From: Sphaeroforma sirkka
Lineage: Eukaryota > Opisthokonta > Ichthyosporea > Ichthyophonida
Reading direction: 5' to 3'
DNA: 22,500 nucleotides
Assembly: GCA_001586965.3 (NCBI GenBank)
Contig: LUCW03001496.1
Coordinates: 55,001 to 77,500 of the forward strand
Shown here: positions 1 through 10,665 of the stretch, in pieces
Position numbering within the stretch: position 1 is the stretch's first letter
How the letters are laid out: every line of letters starts with the position of its first letter
The notes under the pieces: generated by a model
Told to the model about the DNA's origin: nothing
What the model saw: the letters and a program-made list of their open reading frames with translations, nothing else
Databases searched by the model: none
Program-made: the position numbers and the translations under genes

Positions 1-429
1 ACAAAGGAACATCGTATACCTAAGAATAAGAAAAGAGCTAGGCTATTTATGCAAAAAATAGTTCAGGATTCGAAAATAGTTTAGCAATTCAACAATATGA
101 TAGATAAAACAAATACACATGCAAATCTATTTATACTCAAAAGACATACACTTCTTGCCCGATTAATTTATAGTGGTAGACGGTCGTACAATACTCAAGG
201 TAGATGCAGTACCGAGCTTAAGATCACCTGATCTTGATACAACATGTGTTCGTAACTGCCCAAGTACGCGCAAAGAGGTAGGCATGTTTGTGCCTAGAGT
301 GCAATATAGCTTTAGCACCAGTAATGCTCTTGCAGTGTTGAACACGGCAAGAGTATATCACCTGAGCAAGCCAGCGATATTATCATGTCTCTGTTTCGTG
401 AACAACGCAATAGGATTTGATCAGGATTG
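1..429. other. Unassigned AT-rich stretch with one unrecognised open frame
   Basis: A plus-strand frame is open from about 173 to 430 (85 codons) but resembles no family I know. It lies just upstream of the decayed DNA transposase and may belong to the same element, for example as its N-terminal part, but nothing in its sequence proves this. No RNA gene or clear repeat is visible here. Confidence 0.3.
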
Positions 430-1640
430 AGATACAAGCAGAAGTACAACGACAGGAAGCCAGAAAACAGAATTAGGAGATTTTAGTAGCGCTTGTACAG
501 CACACTTCTACAAGGAACTCGAGCTGCCTACCTTCTGTAAGAAGTATACGAGAGAGCCTAACCTTACCCTGCTGCGTTTCTTGTATGACATTCTAAAATA
601 ATGATGTACGTAAACGAGTCGCCAATGAGCTATGGAAGCTGATGATGAAGCAACTAATGACGAAAGTAGTGTTGGGTTTGAAGATGAATCCGATACAGCA
701 CGTAAGGGCAAGAAAAAGGTAAGTACGTGGGAGCAGCTCGTTCTCTCCATATTAATTTATACTGATTGCCGTGATAGTATGGGTATCGCTGGTGCACAAT
801 TTGATAATAGTGAATCGACAGCTCGCAAATATTATTTTACATTTACTATAGCAACATCACATATTTTTAGATCTCGTCAAATATTTCCAACCGAACGACA
901 AACGGTAGCGTGTACACCAGCAAGAGCCAAGGCTGCTCTGTACTTGATCTGCATGATGATGTTGTTTTGTACATACATGAACGTATTGAAAGGAAAATTG
1001 AACGACCGATGTGTGTCTCCAACGATCTTTATTCCGGATCCTTCAGTGACTACGAATTGCACTAAAATTAAACACAACGTTGTCTCCTTTCACAATACAT
1101 ATCTATGCGATATATCAAAAAGATATTGTGGAGCGTCGATAGATATCACGGGGTTCATAACATTGAGATGTATGGTGCTATGATACGTGCTGCGAAGACT
1201 GTTGGCAGATTTGCAACCAACATTTCACAGACGATTTTTATTTGATATCTCTATGATAAGGGTCTTACCGACCGTATGAATTGGAGCGTCATTTGATTTA
1301 ATTTTGCACACAACGTAAAAAGCAAAATTAAGAATCTATCGATCGCAAGGGAACGGATTAAGATAGAGCCTACCATGGAGGAGTTTAAATCTTGCAGTGT
1401 TATAAATTCTCTACACGGGCGTGTGATATCACTGTTCAAAACTGACATAGCTAACCACGAGATTCACCTAGCCAGGTAGTCAGGGGTTTAGACAATTTTG
1501 AGATCCCAATAACCGATTGGTGGCAAGACAACCCCGATGTATGATACTGACCCAGACTTGAGATGAAGTCGTCTGTATCTGTAGAAGATGATATCACAAT
1601 GCAAATGAATAATGAGGACAAAACAGATCTACGATGAGAC
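430..1640 (+). pseudogene. Decayed DDE_Tnp_4-type DNA transposase (PIF/Harbinger or ISL2EU-like)
   Basis: Recognisable pieces run in family order but in different frames. About 505-598 reads AHFYKELELPTFCKKY, like the segment that precedes the DNA-binding part in these transposases. Positions 716-890 read TWEQLVLSILIY, then a helix-turn-helix-like GIAGAQFDNSESTARKYY, then IFPTERQ, which matches the HTH_Tnp_4 pattern. A second frame at about 940-1060 reads LYIHERIERKIERPM followed by YSGSFSDYE, corresponding to the start of the DDE nuclease (the D..iyI.RP...YS.Y region). A further piece near 1326-1480 reads LSIARERIKIEPTMEEFK, like the late RxxxE..eFK helix. Frame changes and stops between the pieces mean no full protein can be made. 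Family placement rests on motif memory only; terminal inverted repeats were not found. Confidence 0.6.
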
Positions 1641-1715
1641 CAATAAAACATATAAATAAATTTATCTGCACGTTTGTTTAATCAAAAAGATTCAAATCTA
1701 ATATGACGTCTACTT
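1641..1715. other. Short spacer, nothing recognised
   Basis: This AT-rich spacer lies between the transposase remnant and the next open frame. No signal was seen in it. Confidence 0.4.
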
Positions 1716-1718
1716 TCA

Positions 1719-1973
1719 ATCCTCGAACCTTGTATGTATTACATTTTGTTTAGCAGCCCTGTATGCCATCAAAAGATCGGTCTCAGCTTGTGTGGGCGGT
1801 TGTCGGAGCGCTGCCCTATCTGCTATTGTCAATGAATTAAATTGGTCACGCATATATGTGCAAAGTAAATCACGGCTGCTTTTTGCATAATCTACAATCA
1901 GCTTAATTAATGGATTAGCATTGATCTTAGGGCCTTTAAAACGTTTAATCCATGTGTTGACGCCGTCAGTCAA
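1719..1973 (-). CDS. Unrecognised open frame, possible exon or transposon ORF2 remnant
   Basis: About 84 codons are open on the minus strand, with ordinary-looking, low-repeat composition (for example GVNTWIKRFKGPKINANP and a helical segment with RDQFNSLTIADRAALRQPP). There is no ATG at the start. The frame begins soon after AAATAAAACAG, which could serve as a splice acceptor, so it may be an exon rather than a whole gene. It stands tail to tail with the decayed transposase. PIF/Harbinger elements carry a second, oppositely oriented gene for a Myb-like protein, but I see no clear Trp-based Myb repeat, so that link is only a possibility. Function unknown. Confidence 0.25.
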
Positions 1974-2326
1974 ACCTGTTTTATTTCAAGAATTGCACGT
2001 ACATGTACGCAATCCACATGGTTGTGGCACGGGAAAACAATATTTTGTCTGCGCAGCGGTCAACCCTATGGGGTATGCAGAAAGAGTCCTCCACTGATAG
2101 CACCATCAAATCACCTGTGCCGGAGTCTTTTCCGACCAATAACATACACAATACATTCATTATACCTGAGCACATAGAGCGAGTAAGAACAAATCATCTG
2201 TATATTAGACTTCTTCTTTTTTATAACATTCCCTAGATGCATATCCCAAATCTACTTCTCTACGTGCCTGATGTCCTGTAGCCCGCTGTGTATAAGCGTG
2301 AGGACCGAAGTATTGCTTGATCACTT
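1974..2326. other. Intergenic stretch with two overlapping weak frames
   Basis: A plus frame (2003-2236) and a minus frame (1981-2175) overlap almost completely. Neither shows a known motif, so at most one could be real. I make no functional call. Confidence 0.3.
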
Positions 2327-2505
2327 GGTATTTTCACAATTACCCGTTGTTAGAGAAAATCTCGTTCCACACACATAAGAATGCGATTAATTAATACAGC
2401 AGACGCGCCGTCCAAAACGACACTTCTGACTGAGTTCACTTATTTCAGACTTAACGCTCTCATGGAACGAGATTTTCTCTAACAACGGGCAATTGTTAAA
2501 ATACC
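2327..2505. mobile_element. Foldback / MITE-like element with 43-bp terminal inverted repeats
   Basis: The left arm 2327-2369 (starts GGTATTTTCACAATTACCC) and right arm 2463-2505 are inverted copies matching at 41 of 43 positions. They enclose 93 bp that code for nothing visible. The layout (long near-perfect arms, short non-coding centre, 179 bp total) is that of a miniature inverted-repeat element or a foldback element. No target duplication is evident at the outermost bases. If the true ends lie two bases further in, TA would flank both sides, which would suit a TA-targeting DNA transposon; this is inference. Confidence 0.75.
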
Positions 2506-2589
2506 CGTATCTATGGTTTTCGTCTCCTAGTTTCTAAATTATTATGATATCCGATGAGTCATCACCCACTCTATCTATTCCACTATCTA

Positions 2590-2690
2590 GTCCGGTCCCT
2601 TAGTTCGGTCCTGAAATATTCTCCTTAGGTTCGGTCCTCCGGTCGAGTCCTAGAATTCCATTTATAGGTCGGGCCCTCTAGTTCGGTCCT
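2590..2690. repeat. Dispersed short repeat, GTTCGGTCCT and variants
   Basis: GTTCGGTCCT occurs exactly at 2603-2612, 2629-2638 and 2681-2690. Variants lie at 2590-2599 (GTCCGGTCCC), about 2641-2651 (GGTCGAGTCCT) and about 2667-2677 (GGTCGGGCCCT). Spacing is irregular (13-26 bp), so it is not a simple tandem array. The patch is richer in C and G than its surroundings. Confidence 0.6.
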
Positions 2691-2769
2691 AAATCTCCGT
2701 CAAGGGTGCTTTGTCCACATCCATCTAGAATAGTATTTGCTCTAATAACTACTGGAAGTCGCCCACCGT

Positions 2770-3111
2770 TTATGCCGAGAGCTCTCCTGTGAACAAACAT
2801 TGGTTCAGAAGATAATCAGCACTCGTCGGCGTGATAACGGATTGAAAGCTCTTGAGGGAGGCGATATCGATGCTGAGAAGGCCGGCGACGAGATTGTCAG
2901 GAGCTCGGAGACTAAATGCACTCTGTACTAGCCCTCTGCGAAAGACACACCAGTGTACGTAGCGTTGTGTGGTATCACGAGATAAACCCGCACGGATGAA
3001 GTAGACGTGTACCAGCAAGATGCTGTCACCATCATTGAGGACGTTGAGGACAGTTGCCGGGCTTGAGGGGAAGGTACTGCGAGGGTCTACCGCATAGAGA
3101 AGATGGAAGGA
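2770..3111 (-). pseudogene. Minus-strand retroelement fragment, possibly tyrosine-recombinase-like (DIRS type)
   Basis: An open minus-strand region ends at about 2770 and runs upstream to the edge of the 5' LTR at 3111, where it is cut off. Segments such as SPATVLNVLND and GLSRDTTQRYVHW resemble the N-terminal core-binding part of tyrosine recombinases used by DIRS-like elements. The reverse transcriptase of such an element lies on the same strand on the other side of the LTR element. The match is weak and the fragment could be another gene piece. It is treated as a fossil. Confidence 0.3.
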
Positions 3112-3668
3112 TGTAGAAATACGGCCTCCGGTCAGTCTAAAATATCAAGATCAATTGAGATAATACATTGGTTTTTATTTGTATTTTAAATAATTTAGTA
3201 CAAGCTCTTTTTCCAATATTTCCAAAGTGTTCTAAATTCACTTTGATGGCTCCAATAGCCTGAGTATTTGGTATGACTCATCTACTTGGACCTATTTGAG
3301 ACATTAGTAGATGTAGGATATTATAAACTAAATTTTATAATCTCCGAACTACTACTTATAGATTTTGGTCCTCCCGCCAATCTCCAAAATCCAATAAGTC
3401 TTTTTCTTTTTTTAACTTTTCTTCAGATGGAACTTTATTTATATCAGCTAATGTATCAACGTGACTTACGTTATTATGTCTATTTACAAATTAGGCAAGT
3501 GGTCATGAACACTTAGTACTTCTAGTGAAAATTATTCAATAAAGAACAGCTAGAGGTACGCCCTGTGTGATCGAGGATATTTAGGCTCTTAACAAGAGGC
3601 AGTCCCGATCATTCTTACACAAGCTACCACTGCTAAATCCTAACTGACTAAATTGTATTTTAGTTTAT
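3112..3668 (+). repeat. 5' LTR of the Ty3-type element
   Basis: This is a direct repeat with 10104-10660. It begins TGTAGAAATACGG and contains an AATAAA at 3538-3543 that also occurs in the 3' copy (10529-10534), a candidate polyadenylation signal. The outer 3' edge is approximate because similarity fades after about 3668. No primer-binding site could be assigned with confidence. Confidence 0.85.
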
Positions 3669-3786
3669 TATAGTTTGAAACCTAGTAATTTCCATCGAAG
3701 TTTACATATTTTTTCAGTTATTTAGTAGTTACAGTAGTGTACTGCTTCTAGACTGTCTGACATCGATTTACTATCCAGCAAATACT

Positions 3787-5800
3787 ATGGCTAAGGGTAC
3801 TTCTAAAGGCAAGGGAGCCGCGAGCTCTAAACCTGCTAAGCCTGCCGAGGTTCCTGAGGTCCCTGTGGAAACACCTAGCCTGTCTGGAGTTGAGCCTGCC
3901 GAGGAAACTGTTGGGGAAGCAAATTCTGAGGTTGGTACAGAGGATTATTCTGAGGATGACTCGTCGGATCCTAAAGCCTTGGAAGAAGAGGTATCTACTA
4001 CCGCGGAAAGGCTCGCCAGCGTCCGTGTATCACCTAGGAGTGAAGCTCAGAACCCCAGCTTGCCCCCTGACCACGTGCCGTCAAATACTGGGGATAAACG
4101 TCGAAAGGCTGGAAAAATCGTGGATACGAATGTCGGGGGCATTATAACTCCACATCTAAAGGACATCAGCACAAATCCGGAGTGAAAAGGAAGTATTGGA
4201 CCTGTCCGAAAATTTCGGTTTCGCCATCGATGGAGAAGCCATTCCATTCAGCTCAAATCTTGGGGCCGAAGCTGAGGACGCCATAACTCGACAACGAGTG
4301 GTTGGATCCACTCAATCTCGACGCCAATTAAACCGCACTGAAGCGCTCTTGAAGGAACTAGCGGCAGCAGCAGTTGTGAACCCCTCTATCGTGTCCCACT
4401 TGGCTGATATTCTTCCTATACCGAAGAAGAAGAAAAATTCGGGCCCAGTTTTGAACCCGAGACCTACTGGTTTACCAGCCAGTATGTTTACCACTAAGCC
4501 AGTTACCACTGGCGGGAGAGAAAATATTTCAAATTTAATCTCTATAGCTCTGATGCTACCATTGACCATCCTCTTGACAAACCTAACCCTGTCAGAGGAT
4601 ATGATCGTATGGAACTCGATGAGGCCTACCATCCTCGTAATATCGACCCTCATTTGCCAACTAACCCTGGTAATCACGATTTTGGCAATCGCTACACCAG
4701 TACCTCGTTAGAGAGTTCCCGCTCTAATCCTGAGGATGAGGAAGTGAGAACCAGACATACTCGTCTCAGGCTATTACGCTCTGGTATGCAAGTCCTTGAG
4801 GACCGTCTATTGAATGACTCTGACCTTGATGATAGGAAAGCGGATAACATTCGCTATCTAATCAATAACAAGAGAAAGGAAATAGACACCATCTTGGCAC
4901 TAGCAGCCCGTAGCACTGAGCATGAGCCTCGTGAACACTTAGAACCAAGCTTTATAAGGCAGCTAGGTAACGCGCAGGCTGAGGTCGATTTGTCTACTAA
5001 TGAGAGTACAGTGGAGACACTGAAGGCCTTCGACCAACTTAAGGAGTCTGCCAGCCTTAAGGATAAGCAGATGATGAATGCCTTTATTCATTTCTGTGAG
5101 CCAGGTGAATGGCGAACTATCTTGAAGGCTCATGAGCCCAACTGGAAAGCCCTACCCTGGCACCAGTTGCGTGATAATATACTTAACACCTTTTTTGAAG
5201 ATGCACGTGACCGTGAACTTCTAGAGTCTCGCAAGTTCTTTGCGAACGATACCACTATTCGAGGTGCTCTAGCTCATATGACACATATGAATACTCGGAT
5301 GGGTGGTCGTACCTATACTGGCGAATATTTATTAATTTGTCAGATGATGGAGACTCTGGGAGCTAACATCTTTAAAAAAGTCAATGCTGACATCATCGCC
5401 TATGATGATTTGCGATCTATGCCTTGGTCTGTCTTTGAGAAGATAGTTCACAAGCATACCAATTCCTCTACTAGAGTACTTAGTACCACGAGCTACACCC
5501 AGCCCACTAAGCGAAACGCAGTAGAGACTAATACTGCGCGTAGTACTAAGAAACCTCGCACTACTACTGGTTGGGGTACTGGCTCTACTTCTACCGAACC
5601 GAAAGGTGAAAAAAAGGTGAGAGCGCCTTGCAAGAAGTGTGGTTACAACCTCACAAAACGTAATGGCAAGTGGAATGGTAGCTGCACCAGGCAAGCCAGA
5701 TTTTGGACACTATATGAAAGAGTGTGCTACTTGCAAGGGTACTAACGATTGGCACAAAGAGGATTGTAAGGACTTACCGGACGTCCAAGTTAAGCACTGA
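3787..5800 (+). pseudogene. gag region of the Ty3-type element (fossil)
   Basis: The region starts with an ATG shortly after the LTR. The first part is low-complexity and charged, rich in Lys, Ala, Pro, Glu and Ser. A helical capsid-like region follows at about 4900-5500 (for example FIHFCEPGEWRTIL). A basic, Cys-containing stretch near 5620-5780 looks like a zinc-knuckle nucleocapsid. The region is broken. Assignment rests on position and composition plus the Cys pattern. Confidence 0.7.
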
Positions 5801-5899
5801 CAGTACCATATGTGTGCACTAGAGCAAGATTATGAGAAAATGTTCAATAAAATCCATACCAAAGGAGATGAACGTATCTTTCAAGCAGTTTTCGTAAAT

Positions 5900-6200
5900 G
5901 GAGAAAAAAGTTATGGCACTATTTGATCCAGGGGCTGAAGTCTCTGCTATCTCACGCCGAGTAGCCTACGCTACAGATATGGTTGTCCATAACGAAACAA
6001 CTGATTTAATCTTGGGAAATGGCAGTTACTACTTGCGAACAAGCCATTGACTATGCACACATAATGCTGTCAGATAGAAGAGAAGTGAAGGCTCACCTAA
6101 TCGTTACTGACATGTCTCAGAAATACGATTTAATTATAGGTATGACTGATCTTCTCAGTTTAGGTATAACACTCACTGGTCTGCCTAATGGGCTAGACCC
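5900..6200 (+). pseudogene. Aspartic protease region (fossil)
   Basis: A retropepsin-like segment lies between gag and reverse transcriptase, with an ALFD-type active-site start followed by a segment ending ILGNG and then YDLIIGMTDLLSLGI, the usual late protease motif (…iiGmd.L…). This placement is standard for Ty3-type elements. Broken. Confidence 0.65.
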
Positions 6201-6449
6201 GAATAAAGATCAGTCAGATGATAATATGTTAAAGATACCTAAACCTCCGGAAGGTGAAGCAAAGGATATGATTCCGCACTTCACCGATATAATTATGGAC
6301 TTAATTATACAAAACAGGAAGATTGCAATAACTGACTGGTGTATGTTTAAGTTCTCTAATGGGTACGTTAGACTTGACTTAACAAACGTCGACTTCTCTA
6401 AGTTCAAGTGTCCTTCACATAACTACGTGAGTTGGAGACACTAAGACGT

Positions 6450-7330
6450 TGTCAAAACCCAAATCGAAGATTGGTTAAAACAGGGTCTAATTGAAATCAA
6501 TTATGATGCAACCCCAGTTAACTTTAGCTCTCTTAGCGGTCGATCAATATAAATTTGATGGAACGTTTAGTAAAAAAACAAGAGTAGTACTAGACCTGTC
6601 GCTAATCAACAAACTAGTTCCGCAACATAGTTTTCCCTTACCTAAGATAAGCGAGATACTACGCAAAATGGAGGGTGCGACTATCTTTTCCAAGATAGAC
6701 TTAAAAGCTGCATTCCATCAACTACAGATATATGAGCCTCATAGGAAATACTTTTCCTTTACTTGGCAAGGTAAGAAGTACCAGTTTAAAGGTGCACCTG
6801 AAGGCTTACACATGTTACCTTCTTTCTTCCAACAAGTTATGATGGAACTATTTGCGGACCTGTCGTATAACGTATCAGTCTATTTAGATTATATAGTTAT
6901 CTTTACAAAGACAGCACATGAACATGCTAAACTCGTTAAAGAAGTCTTAAAGCGACTTAATCATGCTAAACTTAAGATTAACGAAGACAAGTGTTCTTTT
7001 GCTAAAGATACTATACACTTACTTGGCTACAAAGTATCTGCAGCAGGGTAGAAATTGATCCTGGCAAGAAACAGTTTCTGTTGGATTTATCAACACCAAT
7101 TACTGGAAGAGATGTGAACTCTGTGTGTGGGTTTGTTAACTTCTTCTCGGATTCGGTACCGCATCTTTCTCGTTACTTAAAGCCTTTCAGTCACCTACGG
7201 CTGCACAAAGGACCTTTGGAAAAGCTTTGGACTAAAGAATGTGATGATGCATTTAAACTAGTCAAAAGTAAAGTAATGGACGCACCCATCATGCAGACCC
7301 TGTGGATGGAGTCCCATTCCAAGTAGCAAC
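6450..7330 (+). pseudogene. Reverse transcriptase region (fossil)
   Basis: Ty3-type reverse transcriptase landmarks are present in order: VVLDLSLINKLVPQHSFPLP, then ATIFSKIDLKAAFHQLQI, then the FKGAPEGLHMLP segment and the palm strand near 6880. A thumb/connection part (VNFFSDSVPHLSRYLKPF) follows at about 7130. Broken in several places together with its neighbours. Confidence 0.85.
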
Positions 7331-7720
7331 CGACGCTTCAGATCGAGCGGTAGGTGGAGTGCTTTACCAAACGATAAATGGTAAACCGCGCTACATACAA
7401 TTCTTTAGCAAGAGGTATAATAAGAGTCAACGGAATTACCCTACCGTTAAACAAAAGCTCCTTGCTATAGTTACTGCGCTAAGACAGTTTAAAGACTACC
7501 TTTATGGAAGTTACTTTACTGTCGCCTGTGATCAAAAGTCTTTAACATACTTAAAAGATATGAACCCTGATTCACAGTTGGTGAGCCGCTGGCATGACAT
7601 TATTGCCAAGTTCGCTTTTAATATAACACACATACCAGGAATACATAACCATCTTCCTGACATGCTCTCTCGACTTGTGCCCGACTACCAGAAAACAGTC
7701 AAGGAGTTATTAGCAACCGA
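7310..7720 (+). pseudogene. RNase H region (fossil)
   Basis: A Ty3-type RNase H follows the reverse transcriptase. It shows VATDASDRAVGGVLYQ, then FFSKRYNKSQRNYPTVKQK, then VACDQKSLTYL and the closing HIPGIHNHLPDMLSRL, which is the typical end of the domain. Confidence 0.85.
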
Positions 7721-8229
7721 TTGGATGCTAAATAAGAAATGGTTTAACCTCGCTCAATCACGATGGGGTCCATTTACTGTTGCTATGTATAGGTCGTTGA
7801 CTCATCCTCTTGACTTATCAAAGCATAATGCGTGGGCTAACCCACCTTGTCAACTTATCGCACAGTTGTTAAATTATGTTAATATTACTAAATCTACCAT
7901 TACGCTGTGTTGTCCCTTACGTAACTCCGACCTATGGATACGTGATTTAATTAATATGATTCAAGACGAACCTATTTATGTCGACCGTGAAACCGACACG
8001 TTCTTGTATCAGGGATCCTATTCATTATTAAGAAGACACCTTGGAAGCACACCATTGTTTGTCGCATCGGTCCTGCAGGTACCACTAAGTGGAAACCCTC
8101 AACCGAATTCTTAGCTAAACTAGAGGAGTCTAAAGAGTTTGAACAAAAGCTCAAGACTCGTACAACACATGCACCCAACAAGATTGCAGTCGAGGTAATG
8201 CCGATTGAAACGGCATTAGATCGTAAAAA

Positions 8230-9360
8230 AACATGGAACTAGCTAAGGCCATGGATCAAAGACTCAAAACTCTAAGAGAACCTGAAGCTCGCACTCAACT
8301 ACTTAAAGCGCTGCTTAAAGAACAGCCAGGAGTTGCGAAACAACTGAAGAAGATACTTCAACAATCTAATGTTGTCAATTATGTATCTCAGGACTCTACC
8401 CCTCCTGATACTGAGGTTGCCCTTTCCAACAGGACTATGGTTCATCCAGCCAGCGTTACGCAGAATCTGACTGACTTAGAGGAGCTCGAAAGTAGAGTTA
8501 AAATTATACATAATTTAACGCATCGAGCATATGAGCATACTTATAAAATGGCTATTCGTGCAGGGCTTGATCACCCGGCGCTGAAAAAAAAAACCCATAC
8601 GTGAAGTATACCGACGCTGTACTGATTGTGAAAAGAACCAGATCAAGCGATACGGCTGGGCACCCCTAAAAGTGTGACAGAAGACCAACCGATGCGCCGA
8701 GTCATAGTCGATTTGGTTAAACTCCCGCGATCCAACCATACTGGCGATGTATATATCTGTCATTTCTTATGTGTGGCTTCGGGCTATAACTTGCTTTATG
8801 CAATACCGAACAAACGTCCACAAACAGTGGCAGAATTATGCTATCACGTCTTCAATGACTTCGGTTTCCCCGAGTACTATGTTCTGATAACGGTAGTGAG
8901 TTTTGTACCGACGTAATGGAGGCACTTATACTCGTATCAGGCATGACCCATAGGCGTGGTGTTCCTTACAAACCTCAAACGCAGGGTGCAAATGAGACAC
9001 GTCATAGAGAACTTAAGAAACTCTTGCGTACCGCACTAGACGACGTTGAGGATATGTGGCCTTATCATTTGAAATGGGTTCAGACTCAAATGAATAACTG
9101 CATGAATCCTCAAACTGAAACACTCCCGTTTCACTTTTCTTTGGCCGCTATAGTGAATTACAAGCAACGTTTGATAAAACTGCGCCCGAGAAACACGCTA
9201 CCCCGTGGCTACAAAAGATTGAGCATATGCAGAACGTTGTTTACCCCTGTTTACTCGAGCACAAAAATCGCGTCCTACTTAAAGCGTATGACCGATGGAA
9301 TAACACTAAGAACATTGTTCAGTTCAAAGTCGGCGATTACATTAACATTATAAATCGAAA
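8230..9360 (+). pseudogene. Integrase region (fossil)
   Basis: The zinc-binding start is visible near 8515 (LTHRAYEHTYKMAIRAGL). A catalytic-core segment RRVIVDLVKLPRSNHTGD and later GVPYKPQTQGANETRHRELK follow, the latter typical of retroviral-type integrases (Y.PQt.G..E…). Order after RNase H supports Ty3 rather than Copia. Broken. Confidence 0.8.
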
Positions 9361-9980
9361 CGCCAACGTTACCGAACTCTCTTCTAAGACGATAGGACCT
9401 TTTGTTATTTCCTACCATGATGAGAAGAGTGATACTTACGAAGTGAATACCATTGATGGTACTAGCGCAACCAATCTAGGCACTCACCGTATCCCTACCT
9501 CCGAACTCTCATTCGCTCGCTCATTTGATTCTGATGTACCAGTTATGGAGTCACAAGTCAAAGATATAATTGACAAAACATCCGAAGACGGTTACACTTA
9601 CTACAAGACCCGTTTCATGGATGGGACAGTAGCTTGGCTAACCTCCGATGCATTTCGTGAATCTCGCGACTTTCTTCTTATCTTTAATAAGAAATGGAAT
9701 AAACGTTTACATAAGAACACACGAGATAAACGAAAAGGGTTTCCTCAGGTGACTACAAACCCTGACGGATCTGAAATTCCCTATTTGCCACCTACTTCCT
9801 ACGTGACTAAACTTTCTGATCTGCTTACCAACAGTGCAGAAAATTGTTCAAACTTACTTACTAATGAAGAACAGCCTTTGGCTATTACCTTACCAAATAA
9901 TAAACGTAAGGCGCCTACATCGGAAATGGTTACTGGACCAAATACTAAACGACATAGAGTACAACATGAGTCTTGAACTC
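9300..9980 (+). pseudogene. Integrase C-terminal GPY/F-like and chromodomain-like tail (fossil)
   Basis: FKVGDYINIINRNANV and TIGPFVISYHDE fit the C-terminal integrase module (GPY/F). Further on, SQVKDIIDKTSEDGYTYYKT resembles the first half of a chromodomain (…V.kIld.r…YyvkW.g). Chromodomains there define chromoviruses and are known to steer insertion toward heterochromatin. The chromodomain reading is moderate to weak. Confidence 0.45.
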
Positions 9981-10103
9981 GTACATATAGGCACATACTT
10001 ACTCGATAAGTCATGACCGAAACCGTTTTTACTTTGGTTTTCGCTTTACCAACTAGATCGTATCTTAACGTACGTTCGTAGTTCTAAAAGCTACTGGGGG
10101 CTA

Positions 10104-10660
10104 TATAGAAATACGGCCTCCGGTCAGTCTAAAATATCAAGATCAATTGAGATAATACATTGGTTTTTATTTGTATTTTAAATAATTTAGTACAAGCTCT
10201 TTTTCCAATATTTCCAAAGTGTTCTAAATTCACTTTGATGGCTCCAATAGCCTGAGTATTTGGTATGACTCATTTACTTGTACCTATTTGAGACGATAGT
10301 AGATGTAGGATATTATAAACTAAATTTTATAATCTCTGAACTACTACTTACAGGTTTTGGTCTTCCCGCCAGTCTCCAAAATCCAACAAGTCTTTTTCTT
10401 TTTTTAACATTTCTTCAGATGGAACTTATTTATATTAGCTTATGTACTAACTTGACTAACGTTCTTATGTCTATCTACGAATTAGACATGTGTTCATGAA
10501 CACATTGTACTTCTAGTGAAAGTTATTTAATAAAGAACAGCTAGAGGTACGTCCTGTGTGATCGAGGATATTAATACTCTTACCTCGAGGCAGTCTCGAT
10601 CATTCTTACACAAGCTACCACTGCTAAATCCTAACTGACTTTAATTGTATCTTAGTTTAT
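10104..10660 (+). repeat. 3' LTR of the Ty3-type element
   Basis: The first 168 positions after TAGAAAT are identical to the 5' LTR. Beyond that point about 36 differences accumulate over roughly 385 bp. A G-rich purine run (CTACTGGGGGC) just upstream could be the remains of a polypurine tract. The outer edge near 10660-10665 is approximate. Confidence 0.85.
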
Positions 10661-10665
10661 ATAAC

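Larger units (their letters stand above)
3112..10665 (+). mobile_element. Broken Ty3/Gypsy-type LTR retrotransposon (chromovirus-like)
   Basis: Two direct LTRs of about 557 bp bound a 6.4-kb body with gag, protease, reverse transcriptase, RNase H and integrase regions in the Ty3 order (integrase after RNase H). A chromodomain-like tail follows the integrase. The coding region is broken in roughly ten places and cannot be active. The LTRs differ at about 36 positions, which suggests an old rather than recent insertion. No clear target-site duplication was found. The 3' LTR is directly followed by minus-strand DIRS-like sequence, so the element appears to have inserted into or next to an older retroelement. 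Confidence 0.9.

Noticed and set aside
3286-3516. Open frame inside the 5' LTR, similar to one in the 3' LTR
   Set aside because: Both copies lie wholly in LTR sequence and are not conserved as protein between the two LTRs.
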